Shown one piece after another: positions 48,577-61,042 of a DNA stretch of 64,000 nucleotides. The position numbers and the translations under genes were made by a program. The stretch comes from Ampelomyces quisqualis (Eukaryota > Ascomycota > Dothideomycetes > Pleosporales > Phaeosphaeriaceae), in assembly GCA_018398575.1 (NCBI GenBank), contig JAGTXZ010000020.1, forward strand, positions 1,984,001 through 2,048,000. The letters are read 5' to 3'. A model generated the notes under the pieces. It ran no database searches. It was not told where the DNA came from and saw nothing but the letters and a program-made list of their open reading frames with translations. The first letter of the stretch is position 1, and every line of letters starts with the position of its first letter.

Positions 48577-50429
48577 TCAATCGAGTTTACTGTTCGTTTT
48601 TGCTGCCGCATTCGCGACTCCCTTCAACGCAGCTGGCGCATCATCCCATGGCATCACCAACTCGACGAACCGCATCTTTTTGGTGTCGCCACTCGAAAAC
48701 TCGCTGTCTTGAAACAGCCGCTCCAGCGCCTGCTTGCTCTCAACTCTGTACGTCAAAACACTGCCGTCCTTTGCGCCAAACACGGCGGGTAACTCTTTGT
48801 AGTTCCACTGCTGGACATCATTATAGGCGTCCTGCATGCCGTGGATGAGGCGCTCAATGGTGTATCCGTTGTTGCATAGGACGAAGATGATTGGCGCTAG
48901 ACCATTGCGTAACATGGTGCTGACTTCCTGCGCGGTGAGTTGGAAGCTTCCATCGCCAGTGAAGAGGATAGTGCGCTTGATTCCCTTTTCGCGCGCAGCG
49001 AGTGCCGCGCCTTGGCATGAGCCGGTCGCGTACCCGATCGAGCCCCAGAGGACTTGGGAGATGGCAGTGACGCCGACGGGGAAGCGCGTTTCCCAGATGC
49101 CGAAGTTGGAGGTGCCGGTTTCGGTGATGATGATGTCGTTGGGTTGCAGCCATTGGCCGAGGCGCGGCCAGAGCCATGCGTGAGTGATGGTTGGTTCCGA
49201 CGAGGTTGCTTCGTCTTGGGGGATGTTGTTGGTAGGCGTTGGGCCGGATTCGATGGACAGGTTGCCGAGTTGGGAAGTGACTTTGGCAAGCACGCCGTTC
49301 ATGCGGACACGTGGATACTCGGAGTAGCGCACTTTGACGTGGTAGGAGTGAAAGTCGATGGTGTTCATTTGGGACATGCGCACGGTGAAGCCGGCCGTGT
49401 TGAAGTCGGATTGGATGGCGCCGATGGAGAGGACGAGGTCGGCAGATTCGACGCGGTCTTTGACGCCTGCATTGGAGCCGTCGCCGGCATAGACGCCGCC
49501 GTAGTTGGGTAGAGTCTCGTCGACTGCGCCTTTGCCCATAGGGGCGACGAATGTGGGGATGCCCGATTTCTTGACAAAGTCGTGCGTTTCCTTGAGGGCG
49601 CGATGGCGAATAGCACAGCCGTCCACTACAATGACTGGGTTCTTGGCTGCGTGAAGGGATTTGAGGACGACCTGGACGACATAGTCTTCTGCTTCTTGTT
49701 CATTGGGAGGGTAGTCCAAGTCCAGCGGAGTATTCAGCCGGTCGCCATCGATCTTCTTTTGCACCATGTCGCTGGGAAGTGAAATGTACACGGGCCTTGA
49801 GTTCAAGATGCATTCGCGGATGGCGTTGTCGATAAGCATGGCCGCCTCATGCTGGTGATTGAGCATGGAAACGGCGCATGAGATTTCCTTGGACATGCGT
49901 GCAAAGACGGTGAAATCGCCATTTCCGAGCGTGTGATGCAGCAAGGCGCCGTTCTTTTGAGACAGTGTTGATGGGTAGCCCACGATGTGCACGATGGGCA
50001 CGTATTCGGAATATGCCCCGGCAATGGCGTTGACGGCAGAGAGCTCCCCGACGCCAAAGGTTGTGACGAGAGCAGCGACGCCCTTTACCCTCGCGTAGCC
50101 GTCGGCCGCGTAGCCTGTTGGTGGTCACGTGGGGTCAGTCTCGTGCGAGGAGTGCACGGGCCACATTCGCGTAACGTACCAGCATTCAGCTCGTTGCAGT
50201 TGCCAACCCATTTGAGGCCGGCCTTTGGGACGTAGTCGAGCGCAACGAGGTTGTAGTCCCCAGGAACCCCGTGCACCGACTCGACGCCGACTTGGTGAAG
50301 GCGTCGGAAGAGATACTGTGCAGGCAGTCAAGTCAGCGTGCGACGAGACGAAGACGGCGTAGCGGCGTAGCCCACCTCGGCAACATCCACTGGGTTCTGA
50401 AGCTCTTGGGCGCGTAGATCTTGCGCCAT
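48577..50429 (-). CDS. pdcA: Pyruvate decarboxylase, three exons, 575 aa
   Basis: Thiamine-diphosphate and Mg-dependent decarboxylation of pyruvate to acetaldehyde, the first step of ethanol fermentation in the cytosol. Exons: 50,376-50,429 (18 codons), 50,180-50,315, and 48,577-50,114. Introns are 60 bp (GTGGGC...CACAG) and 65 bp (GTACGT...CAACAG). The joined length is 1,728 nt, exactly in frame, and 575 residues is normal for fungal PDC. Active-site features visible: GDYNL (Asp38), NELNAGYAADGYAR with the cofactor-activating Glu60, the His-His pair at 123-124, and the ThDP-binding motif from GDGS (450-453) to NNGY (478-481), followed by Glu484. Start ATG 50,429 has a good context (CCGCCATGG). 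It faces the MAPKKK gene across 378 bp. A related 2-oxo-acid decarboxylase such as indolepyruvate decarboxylase cannot be fully excluded, so the symbol is by family. Confidence 0.93.
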
Positions 50430-50807
50430 GGCGGAGAGGTGTCGGGTTCGTTGGATTGCCGGTGCGATGCTGCTGGAGAGGTTGGGCGAGCCTGCGCCTT
50501 AAGCGGCCGGCCCGTCCTCAGCAACATGACGTACGGACGGGTGGTGGCGTGAGACGAATGCACCTCGGGCGTGTTTGCACGGCGGACGGCTGAGGCAGGC
50601 TGCCGGAGGAAGGGCAGCCGACTGGCAGGGAAGAGTCACGGGCGAGCATGGCCTGATGGTGAATGGGCCTCCACGGTCGTGCTAGGAGGATGCTGGTGAG
50701 ACGGATGCGGCCATGTGCCGACGAGAGACTCAGAGACCTCCCACCTGCACCCCCCGCCGCCAGCCAGGCCGACCTGCACCGCACCGAGTGAGTGCAGAGA
50801 CGCGGCC
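50430..50807. promoter_or_regulatory. Divergent promoter between pyruvate decarboxylase and MAPKKK genes
   Basis: 378 bp separates the two start codons. GC-rich, with no convincing TATA box. It must hold both core promoters and 5' leaders. No specific operator site is claimed. Confidence 0.55.
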
Positions 50808-53800
50808 ATGTCCTTCTACCCCCCCCCTCCGCCGCCGCCGCCGCAGACGGCGACTCCTGGCCCGCATATCCGCCTGCCAGGACCGCCTCCGCGACCCACC
50901 ACGTCCGCCAGCCATGGAGGCATGCCCCTTCCCGGCCAGCACTACTGGAATCCGCCGCCCGGCCAGTACCAGCAGCACAACTACAACCCCAGCCTCTACC
51001 CACATCCCTCCTATCCTCTGCCGCCGCCCCCGTCGGCGCGCCCGCCCCAACAGCCCCCGCCGCCACGAGAGCCCTTGACGTCGGCCACCTATGTTCCGGA
51101 CGGAGCGAGCTTTGGGCCTGGTAAGTGGAACGCATGCGCCGCAACTACGCAGTCCAGTGACTGATTTGTCGCCCTTGGAGGTGTCGGAATCCCTCCGTTG
51201 CACAACCCCAGAGAATACGATGCGGCCTATTACGACGGCAACAGCAACAGCATCAACAACATCAACAACGCCAACTACGCCCAAAACACCGACCATCCTC
51301 CCGCCACGCTGCAAAACACCATGCCCCGGAAAACGAGCAGCGTGTTCCACCGTGCCGATGCTGCTGCTCACACGCCCATATCGCCCCACGACGCTTCGGT
51401 GCACTGGCCTGCCGAGCGCGTCCAGCTCTGGTTGGCCAGCAACGGCTTCTCGCGAGATTGGCAGGAGACTTTCAAAACACTGGGTCTGGAAGGATCGAGG
51501 TTCTTGGACATTGGCCGAGGCCACGGCAGCAAGGGCAATGTGGCCATGATGCACCAAGTCATTTTCCCACAACTGCACCGACAGTGCACCGCGAGCGGGA
51601 CAGGCTGGGACCAGAACAGAGAAAGAGACGAGGGCCGCAAGTTGCGCCGCTTGGTGCGCTCCATTGTCGAAGCAGGCACTTCAACCAATGGCAGAGCCCC
51701 CCCGCGCTCCGATGCCGCACATACACTTCCCAGCGCCGGCACAGAGGGAGGAGTCGAAAACTCGCCGTTTCTGGGGAACCGCATGGACTTTCCGGGCTCG
51801 ACACCAACGACAGCTAACGGCGAAGAGAGTCCAGGCCATCCCATGCACCTACATTCGCCTGTCGCAGGACCCACGATTCCGAGACGGAGATCACGCAATT
51901 TCACACTACCTGGCCTGGGAACACACCCCGACTTTTCAGAGCTTCCGCCCCGAAGTGCCTATTCCAAAGAAGTATTGCGTGACTTGGATCCCATGAAGCG
52001 ACATAGTCCCAATGGCTCGGGTGACTTGAGTTCGAATCCCTTGACTATTGCAGGTTATAGACAGGCAAGCCCGCAGCACAGCCCAGGCCCGCAAAGCGCT
52101 CGTCTTGCAACAACGAATGGAGTGCAACTTGGCGCAGGCTTGAGTTCGTCCGCGCCACGATACTACCACCAGCACAACCGAGGGAATAGCTCCGAGTCTA
52201 ACCTCTCAACCTTTGCCAATACGGGTTCAGGGCCACCATCCGGCCGGTCTTTCGAAGGTCGCTCTGAGAGCCGGAGCGAAACCAGAAAGAATGGCTTCGA
52301 TGGATCACGACCAGGTACGGGGCTTTCGCGCTACGACAGCGTAGAAGTGCCCAATAGTGCCAAGGAGCATCAGAAAGGCTTCTTCAGCAAAATTATGGGT
52401 CGAGAAAGAAAGAAGCACGAGAGCCACCCGTCTCCTGATGATACCAGTCTTGACTCTCCCACCAGTCCAGCGGGGCACCGTCACCCGCCCAGCACTTTCT
52501 TTGGCAAGTCGGGCATGAACTCCAGTGAGACATCACTGAATGATCGTCCTCGATCTCGCCAATCTGCCCAGACAACGGACACGGATCCTCGGCGTGGGCA
52601 AACAAACAATACCGACCGCAGATATGCGTTTGTAACCCCCGACGGCTGGAACTACCGTCTGGTGGACGTAACGAATGCCGAATCAGCGGCAGCTTTGCGA
52701 GCGACTTGCTGCGACGAGTTGAACCAAGGCTGGAGCCAGATCCAGGGTGTAGAGTTCCACTTGACGCTGCCGGGTCAGTGGGAGCACGACGAACCGCTCA
52801 GTGACGCAAAACTGCTCAAAGCCCGATCACAGCTGGGGAACAGAGTCGGCGAGCTCAAACTCTTTGTCAAATTGCCACGGGTTGATGATCACGCGCCCGT
52901 CACTGGACTTGGAGTATCTGATGCTGGCAAAGCCATCGATCAGCTTACTTATGATCGCCTAATTGACTCCACGCCCGACTCTCCGGGCATGAAATCGGGC
53001 GAATCCACACTCATACCGGATAAGAGTACGCAGTTGCGAATCTTAGCCGAGGACGCCGAGTTGACACCTGCATCTGGGACGGATCGACGGCCGCCAGAGC
53101 GTTCGTGGATCGCCGACGATGAGCTTCCAGAGCAAGAGCGCCAACGAATGCTCGAAGTGGCTGCGGAAGAGCATCGAAAAGAGACGAAGCGAAAGCAGGA
53201 GGAATATCTCAAAGGTCGCGTGCAGAAGCTCAAAGGCCACAGTCCAGATCCCCTGTCTGCTAGCAGCGATAGTATCAGCTACAGAAGGGACCGAGAGATC
53301 AACTTTGATGAGCCGCGTAGTTCACCATACGAGCATGTGGGAGACTTGTTTGATCAGCATCGTAAGAGCAAGCAGCTAGTGCCGTTGCGAGAGCCGCCAC
53401 CGGTGCCAGCAGATAGTAGCACGCTTCTCAAAGCCAACTCGTTATCAAAGGCCAAGAGTAGGACCTCGTGGCCTGAAGGCGACGAGGCTGAATCAAAGCG
53501 ACATTCGGCTGAAAAGGCGATACCCTCTGGCCCTACTGGCCTATCAAGCATTGCTGCCGCCATCATTGGAGCAGGCACCATCGGGGCTGGAGTGGGAGCA
53601 GCCAACAAAGCGCTACCCAAGCCGCCACCAAAGGATGAAACTAGAGAAATATCGCCCGAAAGCCTGCGACCATCTCAGAGGGTTCTACAGGAGAATAGAT
53701 TTGGAGGCCTCTCCGGTTCTGGCAGGCAAAGTCCAGGTGGGTCTCCCCGCAGCCCTGGAGAAATCACAATGAGCAAAGGCCATGTGCCGTTCAGAATACC

Positions 53801-55748
53801 TGACTATGTCGAAGAGGTACCCATCGAAGCGCCGTTTGATAGGCCGGATTTCAGTCAGACCATGCCCATGGCGCCGAATCCAGCGGTTTCCAAGCTCCGA
53901 GAACGCTCAAACTCCCCAGACCTCAGCCCGCAGTCGAGGCGGCGGCCGCAGTCAAGCCTGTCGCGAGAATCTTCACGGGTGTCTGTGTACGGACCGACGC
54001 ACGATTTCGAAGAGGCGCGTGTCTCATTCGTAACCAAGTCTCCAGCACTTGACCCGGTCAGTTCGGATGATGACTCGGACGATGGCCTCTTCGCTGCCCC
54101 GCTAGCGTCTCGTGCTGCACCTCCGACTCCTGCAAAGGACACCCCCGTTGCACGCAGCAACTCTCGCAGCCAGCGCCCCAACCTCACTCTCAAGACATCT
54201 CGATCCAAGCAGTCATTGGGCAAGTTTTCACAAAAATCAGCAGATCCCAGCACAGCTGCGGACCGCGAATCGCAGCCGAGTGATGTGAACCCTGCGTCAG
54301 CACCTTCGCCATGGACAGAATCGCCGGATGAAGCAAACATGCTCTCGATGCGGCGTGAATCTTTCGCTAGTGACGTATGGGCCAATCGTCCGCCAGCAGA
54401 AGCTCTTGTAGAGCATCTCGACGAGTTCTTCCCGAATGTCAATTTGGATCAGCCCATGTTAGAGGAAGAAGAGGGAGATGACACCAAGTCGACACCGACT
54501 GCGGATGAGACTGGCACCACGAACGCAGGCCTTTCACGTGGCAAGGCTGGCCTTCAGTCCATTGCGCAGCGCAACATGCGCAAGTCTGGTGTCGGGCTCG
54601 GCCGCACCAAGTCGATTCGTGAAGTGGTCAAATCACAATACGAGCCTTTCAATAAGAACCAGCTCCCAGGCCGAGCACCACATGGTACCGCAGGTCCGTC
54701 GCGCGTCACTACCCTGCGCAACGGCGGTGACATTGTCCGTCGCAAGTCGACCAAAATGTTCCACGCCCGTATCGAGCAAGTCAAACCACCCCGTGGCTCG
54801 CGTCTTATACAGCTCGAGACAATCCCTCAAGACCACCTCTCGATACCCTCTCGTCAGCCCACTTTCAAATGGATGAAGGGTCAGCTTATTGGCAAGGGCA
54901 CATTTGGCCGCGTGTACCTCGGTATGAACATCACAACCGGTGAACTTATCGCAGTCAAACAAGTCGAGGTCAATGCCAAAGCTGCCGGCAGTGACAAGGA
55001 CAAGATCAAGGAGCTCGTCAAGTCTCTCGACCAAGAAATCGACACGATGCAACATCTTGACCACCCCAACATTGTCCAATACCTCGGCTGTGAACGCAAA
55101 GAGTACTCCATCTCCATCTTCCTTGAATATATTTCCGGTGGCAGCGTCGGCTCGTGCATCCGCAAACACGGCAAATTCGAAGAATCCGTCGTCTCCTCAC
55201 TAACGCGCCAAACCCTCCTCGGCCTCTCATATCTCCACCGCGAAGGCATCCTCCACCGCGACCTCAAAGCGGACAACATCCTCCTCGACCTCGACGGGAC
55301 GTGCAAAATCTCCGACTTTGGCATCAGTAAGAAGACGGACAATATCTACGGCAACGACGTCACAAACTCGATGCAAGGCTCCGTCTTCTGGATGGCTCCC
55401 GAAGTCATCCGCTCCCAGGGCCAAGGCTACTCGGCCAAAGTAGACATTTGGTCGCTCGGCTGCGTCGTGCTGGAAATGTTTGCCGGCAAGCGGCCTTGGA
55501 GCAAAGAAGAAGCCATTGGCGCAATATACAAACTCGGCTCGTTGAATCAGGCTCCTCCGATCCCCGAAGATGTTAGCAGGGTCATTGGCGTGGAGGGATT
55601 GAGCTTCATGTACGATTGCTTCACGATTGATCCGGCCGAACGCCCGACGGCGGAAACGCTGCTGCGCGCGCCATTTTGCTTCAGTGATCCCAACTACAAC
55701 TTTTTGGATACTGAATTGTATGCCAAGATTAGAGGCGCGTTTAAGTAG
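50808..55748 (+). CDS. bck1: BCK1-type MAP kinase kinase kinase, two exons, 1,626 aa
   Basis: Ser/Thr kinase at the top of the cell-wall-integrity MAPK module (Bck1 to Mkk to Slt2/Mpk1 in yeast). Exon 1 is 50,808-51,120, exon 2 51,181-55,748. The 60-bp intron has GTAAGT and ends GAG, an unusual acceptor, but the splice restores frame exactly. The N-terminus is Pro-rich (polyproline from residue 4). Residues about 178-268 look like a SAM domain (WPAERVQLWLASNGFSRDW). Residues about 585-672 look like a Ras-association/ubiquitin-like domain (YAFVTPDGWNYRLVDVTNAE). The middle is long, Ser/Pro-rich and disordered. The kinase domain is about 1,333-1,612 with IGKGTFGRVY, catalytic Lys in IAVKQVEV, HRDLKADN (about 1,462), DFG in ISDFGISKK, and MAPEVI. 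Kinase sequence resembles Bck1 rather than Ste11. Start ATG 50,808 begins MSFYPPPP; an upstream in-frame ATG at 50,715 is less likely. Confidence 0.93.
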
Positions 55749-56131
55749 CTGCGGCGGATGAATGGCGGGGTGCTTGATGGCCATGATATGTGCATGTATG
55801 TGGTTTTTACCAACAATGTTTTTTCCCCCTTTCGACATCTCATATACCCCATTTCAGTTCAGTATAGAACCCAAAGTTTTTCTTCTTCCCTTTTTTCCCC
55901 CTACCCCAATTCTGCTTCACACTTGTGGGGGGGTGGGGTGGATTATCCATGTGTGTTCAAAAAGTCAAATGATGTGAATATATTGATTGATGAAATCTAC
56001 ACGCTTTCGAAAATCTAAATCAAACCTCGAATCTTTGTTGTTTATTCTTGTTTCCTTTGATACTTTGAGTCTTTACCACTTTTCCATTTTTCCATCGTCG
56101 TTCGTTCGTTGGTTCGTTTCGGCGTGGCTGG
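55749..56131. terminator. 3' region of MAPKKK gene
   Basis: T-rich sequence with several TTTTTCCCC and TATATT words downstream of the stop, suited to 3' end formation. Two short overlapping ORFs here are not supported. Confidence 0.4.
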
Positions 56132-56215
56132 TACAGTAGAAGCCCCGTTATAAAGATGAGGCAAACCCTCCGGTAAAAATATCGTTATATAGAGTATACC
56201 GTATAGCTAAGATCT
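56132..56215. repeat. Possible terminal fragment of a pogo/Fot1-like Tc1-mariner element
   Basis: Starts TA then CAGTAGAAGCCCCGTTATAA and continues with ATCGTTATATAGAGTATACC. Fungal pogo-family inverted termini commonly have this CAGTAGA...CGTTATA layout after a TA target. No matching opposite end or transposase was found nearby, so it is a solo remnant or MITE at best. Confidence 0.35.
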
Positions 56216-58000
56216 CCTAGCGATAAGACAAACCAAACCCTAACTCAGCTTTCCAAAACCTGTCAGCCCCACCACCGTAGGTGATAAACTCCCCGTCAGA
56301 AAAAAAAGCAGTCCCATATCAACCGCAAGGATACGGAGTACGCGGTGTATAACAGGGATCGCGAGTTATCCTCCATCTACACCAAAAACGCCTGTGTACA
56401 GTCGTACAAGGCCCAAATCCCAGCCTCGCAAAACACCCCCAAAAAAAATACTAGCCTCGATGGAAAGTCTCTGGCAGCTCCTACACAAAATACAATGTAC
56501 CCACAACGTCAGGACTCACTCCCTCCAGCCTATCCATCGCCACGCCCGCAGCCACACCCTACAGCGATAGTAGCAGCGGAACGCAAACGACGTTCGTCGC
56601 AGGCCAAAATACTCCGTCTCCTTTCTCGCCATGCGAAAGTAAAAGATGACGTGCGCACGAAGCTACGAGGTAATATATCCTTGTGTACGGAGTACGGAGT
56701 ACGGAGTACGGAGTAAAGGGGGGTTATATAGTGATGACGAGCGGTGGGGTAAGTCACGGGGCTTTAGTAGTAGTATGTAGCGTAGCGTGAGCGTGAGCGT
56801 GAGCGCAGCGCTCTGATGTTTTTCAGCGAAAAAGTAGGGAGGAGGGAAAAAAAACGTCGTGCTGTGTAGGTTTCAAGGAGGAGGTTGAGGTTGAGGCTCA
56901 GGTTCAGGTTCATGTTTACGCGTCCCCGCTCCCCTCCCTCCCTGCTTATCTCAACTTTCTTTTATTTTTTTATTACATTCTAAATTTAAGACTAGGTTTG
57001 TTTCTAGTACTAGACTGTGATCTAGAGTCAAGCAAGCGAACTTTATTTTTTGGGGGGGGATTGGTGTTAATATTGTCTATTGTAAGCTGGGGAGATGGTG
57101 CTTTGAGCTTGGGTTTTCTACTTGTTATAAAATTTCGATGCGTTGCGTAGCGTACTACCTCCAGTAGTAGAGCAATATTTGTTTGTGTCTTTTACTATGC
57201 GACGAATAGTAGTGGCCTTTGTGGCGGGGTGAGATGTATGTATATCATGTGATTACATGTGAGTTTGTGCGGGTGCGTTGGAAGATGGAATAAGACGTGG
57301 TACGCTAGTTGGGTGTTAGCGCAGAATACGTGATTAAGCTTTTGGTGGAGGGATGGTGGAAGTGCTACTCCGTATGTATAGAGAACAGACGCCCTGATGT
57401 ATTTGCGTGGATGATGTTGACGCAGGAAGAGGGATGTTGCATTTGGTGTACAAATTGGAAGGATGATTGGCGGAGGGACACGAGCACATGAGGACGGGTG
57501 CGAGGAACGCGATGACTTTGCTCGGATTGCCGCTTTCTGACTCGTTCCAGTAGTAGGAGGGCTAAGCCGTGGGCGGAAAGGCGGATCAAGCCCTAAGACC
57601 CTTGGCGATGCGATGCACGCCACAAAAGAAGCGAGAGCATACAGTACATCAGCAGCTGCGTCTACATGTCATGTCCAAAAATACTCGGGAGTCAACGGGA
57701 TATCGTCGCACCGCTGGTTGTTTCGCGAACTCACGGTCCTCGGCAAATAACAAAGCTTGACATTACCTCAGGCGACAGTGGCGGTGAAACGGTAGCTGGT
57801 TGTTAAGCGAGGGGCGTGAAAGGGCGGCGGTACGGGCGGAGGCGACGGAGGCCTGTCGGCAGTGAGTTCCTTACTTTGACCATCAGCAGCACTGAGAGGT
57901 GCGTTGGGTAAGGTGTGTGTTGCTGGGTGTGGTGGTGGGTCGTGGATGCATGCCGCCTTGCATCGATAGACGCAAAGGGTGGACTGGCTGACTAACGGCC
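56216..58000. other. Gene-poor interval between MAPKKK and tyrosinase
   Basis: No gene with support. Short ORFs at 56,345-56,716 and 57,195-57,760 have low-complexity or arginine-rich translations. Small repeats present: ACGGAGT, about four and a half copies at 56,686-56,716; GTGAGC, about four copies near 56,785-56,810; and GAGGTT near 56,878-56,895. One stretch (56,960-57,070) is AT-rich with TAG/CTAG words and may be an old RIP-affected fragment. Confidence 0.5.
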
Positions 58001-58752
58001 TCTATGCGCTAGTCTTGTTTCTGTTCAGCTGGACCGGCTGAGGCGCAATGGCTGGGTTGCCAACTCGCTAGCCGCGTCGCATGGGCTTGATTGAGCCTTG
58101 AGATGCGCTCTGGATGGCATGTCTCCGCCTGCAGACGGCTCGCTGGTGCTGGCCATGGGCGTCCCACGTGCAACCGGCCCACGAGACAGACAGATTGCAC
58201 CGCATGTCTCGTGTGGCGTGAAACAGCGCCGGGGTGTGCGGACACGGACCATGTCCCAAAGCGGGCAAGTCAGGGGAGATGCATGTGGCTGGCGGATCGT
58301 TGGCTTCTGCTCGTTTCGGGACGTCCAGGGGCACCTCGACTCCCCACCACAGCCTGCCTCCGAGGCTCCCGCCCAATCACTACCAGACGGTGCCGACCTG
58401 GCGGTGGATACGACGCGCCACAGAAGCCCCCGTTCTCCGCCGTCTCGGATGTTCTTCATGGGCCAAATGGGATCGGCCCCAGGCCCAGCATTAGCAAGCC
58501 ATGGCACGAGGACAGAGCTGCGCTGTAATTATATGACCCCGTCGGCCGCGCGCCCCCAGCCTCTGTCCGGCCATTGTTCACTTCGTAGTCGTCGACGTCC
58601 AAGTTTCTTTTCGAGCCTCTTTTCTCTTTCGACCAGGCCTCTCACACTCTTTCTCGTCCTTAGTAATTCTTGAGCATCCGAGTCGCTTTCGCCCTTGACT
58701 CGGGCTCTTCCTGTCGTTTACACCGCAACATTTCATCAGTTCCTTCGACGTC
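58001..58752 (+). promoter_or_regulatory. Upstream region and 5' leader of tyrosinase gene
   Basis: GC-rich, with several overlapping plus- and minus-strand ORFs that show no motif. The last 150 bp are pyrimidine-rich (TTTCTTTTCGAGCCTCTTTT near 58,605), a common feature of fungal core promoters. No binding site is claimed. Confidence 0.45.
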
Positions 58753-61042
58753 ATGGCCAACTTCAGCAAGCCCCAGAGCATCATGACCATGTTGGTTGCT
58801 CTGTTCGCTCTCCTCCAGCTCACCGTCGCCTCGCAACACGCTGTCCACCACCACGAGCACCGCCGCAATGCCGAAATCAAGGCGCACATGGACAGGGCTG
58901 CCGAGGCTCTTCAGAAGCGTCAGGGCAGCGGAATCGGTCCCTACATTGCCACCAGTGGTGTCTGCAGCACTGGCACCCTATGGTGGGGCGACTGCAACCC
59001 CAATGGAAGGCAATCTTTCCCCCGTCTTGAGATCCGCCAGTTGAAGAACAACGCCGACCAGTGGAACTTGTACCTCCTTGGCATGGAGAGGTTCATGGCC
59101 AAGGACAAGGGTGACACTCTTAGTTACTACCAGATTGCTGGGCTCCACGGTCGTCCCTTTACCACATGGAACAAGTTTCCTACCCCTCTTCTCAACCAGG
59201 CTGGTTTCTGCCCTCACGGCAGCACCCTTTTCGGATCCTGGCACAGGCCCTACCTGGCCATGTACGAGGTCAGAATCATGAAACCCTACGTTCGGTATAG
59301 ATGCTTACAATTTCCAGCAAGCCTGGTACCTCGCCGTCACTGAAGTCATCAATGACTTCCCCTCCAACCAGCAACAGCGATGGAAGAACGCTGCGTCTAC
59401 TCTCCGCATGCCTTACTGGGATTGGGCTCAAGACCCAGGCAATGGTCAACCTACCGTTCCTACTACCATGCGTGACCCCCAGGTCACCGTCACCAAGCCC
59501 CAAGGCCAAGTCCAGATAGCCAACCCCATCTACTCGTACAGTTGGGGTAAGTCTCTCCCCAACGAGATAGGTGGTGGCCCATGGAACAACTGGCCCGCCA
59601 CTCTCCGTCGCCCCGTTGCCAACCCCACTCGCTCCAACAACAACGAGATGAACGCCCGTTTCAACAGCATGCGCATCTCTCTCCGTGACCGTCTCTTTGC
59701 TCTCTTCGCCAGCAAGCAGTCCTGGGGCTACGCGTCCACCTCGCAGATTGGTGTCCGAACAGACCTGAGTGGCAGCGGTGTCGACAGCTTCGAGTCCGTC
59801 CACGACGCTGTCCACAACGCAGCTGGTGGTGAAACTGGTGGCCACATGTACTACCTCGACCTCTCTGCCTTCGACCCCATCTTCTGGCTCCACCACACCA
59901 ACATCGATCGTCTCTTGACCATGTACCAGTACATTGTCCCAAGTTCATGGGTCGCTAACGGTAACGTTCCCCGTCCCATGGCTCAGTGGAACGCCGGTGA
60001 GAGCAAAAACGGTGGATCTCCTCTCAAGCCTTTCACTAAGAACACCCGCGGTGACTACTTCACCAGCGACGACGTCAGGGATACCCGCGTCTTAGGTTAC
60101 TACTATCCCGAGACCTCCAATGCCTCGTACAGCCAGGTCGCCCAGGCTGTCTCCAACCTCTACGGTGGAGGTGCCCGCAAACTGACCAAGCGCGATGGCG
60201 AGTCCAACTTCAACTCTGTCGGCCAGTACCTCGGCCGCCCCATGAAGGAAGGTGATTACCACCACGTCCTCGACATCACAGCCAACAAGTTCGCCATGGC
60301 CGGATCCTACACTGTCCATTGCTTCATCGGCAACCCCGGCAACTCCAACTCCACCTCCAACTCCACCGCTCCTTTCGGCAACTCCACTTCCTTCGCCCAC
60401 CTGCCCACCGCCACCCCTCCTTCCAAGAAAAACGGCACCGGCGAGATTCTTGAAGACTACGACCCAGCGCTCGACTTCACCAACGACCCCAACTACGTCG
60501 GCGGGTATGGAATCCTTGGCGGCATGATGGCCGGCAACCGCTCGTCCCCGCTCATCACGCGCGGCTCCCTCCCCCTGACCACCTGTCTCCAAGGCAAGCA
60601 AGTCCACGGCTACCTCGCATCCCTGCACCCCGACGACGTCGAGCCGTACCTCCATCAGAATATGTACTACAAGGTGATTTCTGACGCGGGCGAAGTCGAC
60701 CCTTTGACCATCCCCAACTTCCACGTCGCAGTTAAATGCAACAAAGTCCAGCCCGCTGCCTCGGACGACGATCTCCCGGACCTCTCCGCACCATTCCAAG
60801 TCCTCCACAAAGCGACCGCAAAACTCCCCGCTGGAAAGCCATACACGCACATACCCGCGCCAAATGAAATGCCTGCGCCGACTGCGAATTACTCTGAGGA
60901 CGGGTACAACACGGGCTATCCTGACAACGACAACGGAGGCAACTACCAGAGCCCATCGAACAGCAATGGAGAGGCTGGATTCTGTCCCGTCGTGCAGACG
61001 ATCAAGTATGTTTATCCCGATGGTCGGGCTGCGGGGAAATAG
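58753..61042 (+). CDS. Secreted tyrosinase (type-3 copper polyphenol oxidase), two exons, 746 aa
   Basis: Oxidises monophenols and diphenols to quinones, as in pigment formation or extracellular phenol metabolism. Exon 1 is 58,753-59,268 and exon 2 59,318-61,042. The 49-bp intron (GTCAGA...TTCCAG) interrupts MYE|QAW and keeps frame. Start ATG 58,753 has a strong context (CGTCATGGCC). A hydrophobic segment at residues about 11-27 (MTMLVALFALLQLTVAS) is a probable signal peptide, followed by a His/Glu-rich pro-region ending Lys-Arg at 55-56, a likely Kex2-type site. CuA histidines: H132 (LHGRPF), H155 (CPHGS), H164 (WHRPYL). CuB: H334 and H338 (SVHDAVHNA) and H364 (FWLHHTNIDRLL), with MPYWDWA between. 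After the core, another KR site (LTKRDG, near 435) precedes a C-terminal domain with GSYTVHCFIGN, resembling the tyrosinase C-terminal shielding domain. An Asn/Ser-rich stretch offers N-glycosylation sites. Confidence 0.92.

Noticed and set aside
48860..50130. Several 80-150 codon ORFs on both strands
   Set aside because: Shadows of the pyruvate decarboxylase gene in other frames.
52020..52045. GTTCGAATCC, a tRNA T-loop-like word
   Set aside because: Lies inside the MAPKKK coding frame with no acceptor stem or anticodon arm around it.
56345..56716. 123-codon plus ORF
   Set aside because: Translation is low-complexity and its end runs into the ACGGAGT tandem repeat; no motif.
58091..58673. 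Overlapping 145- and 191-codon plus ORFs
   Set aside because: GC-rich composition keeps several frames open at once; no motif, and the region lies just upstream of the tyrosinase start.
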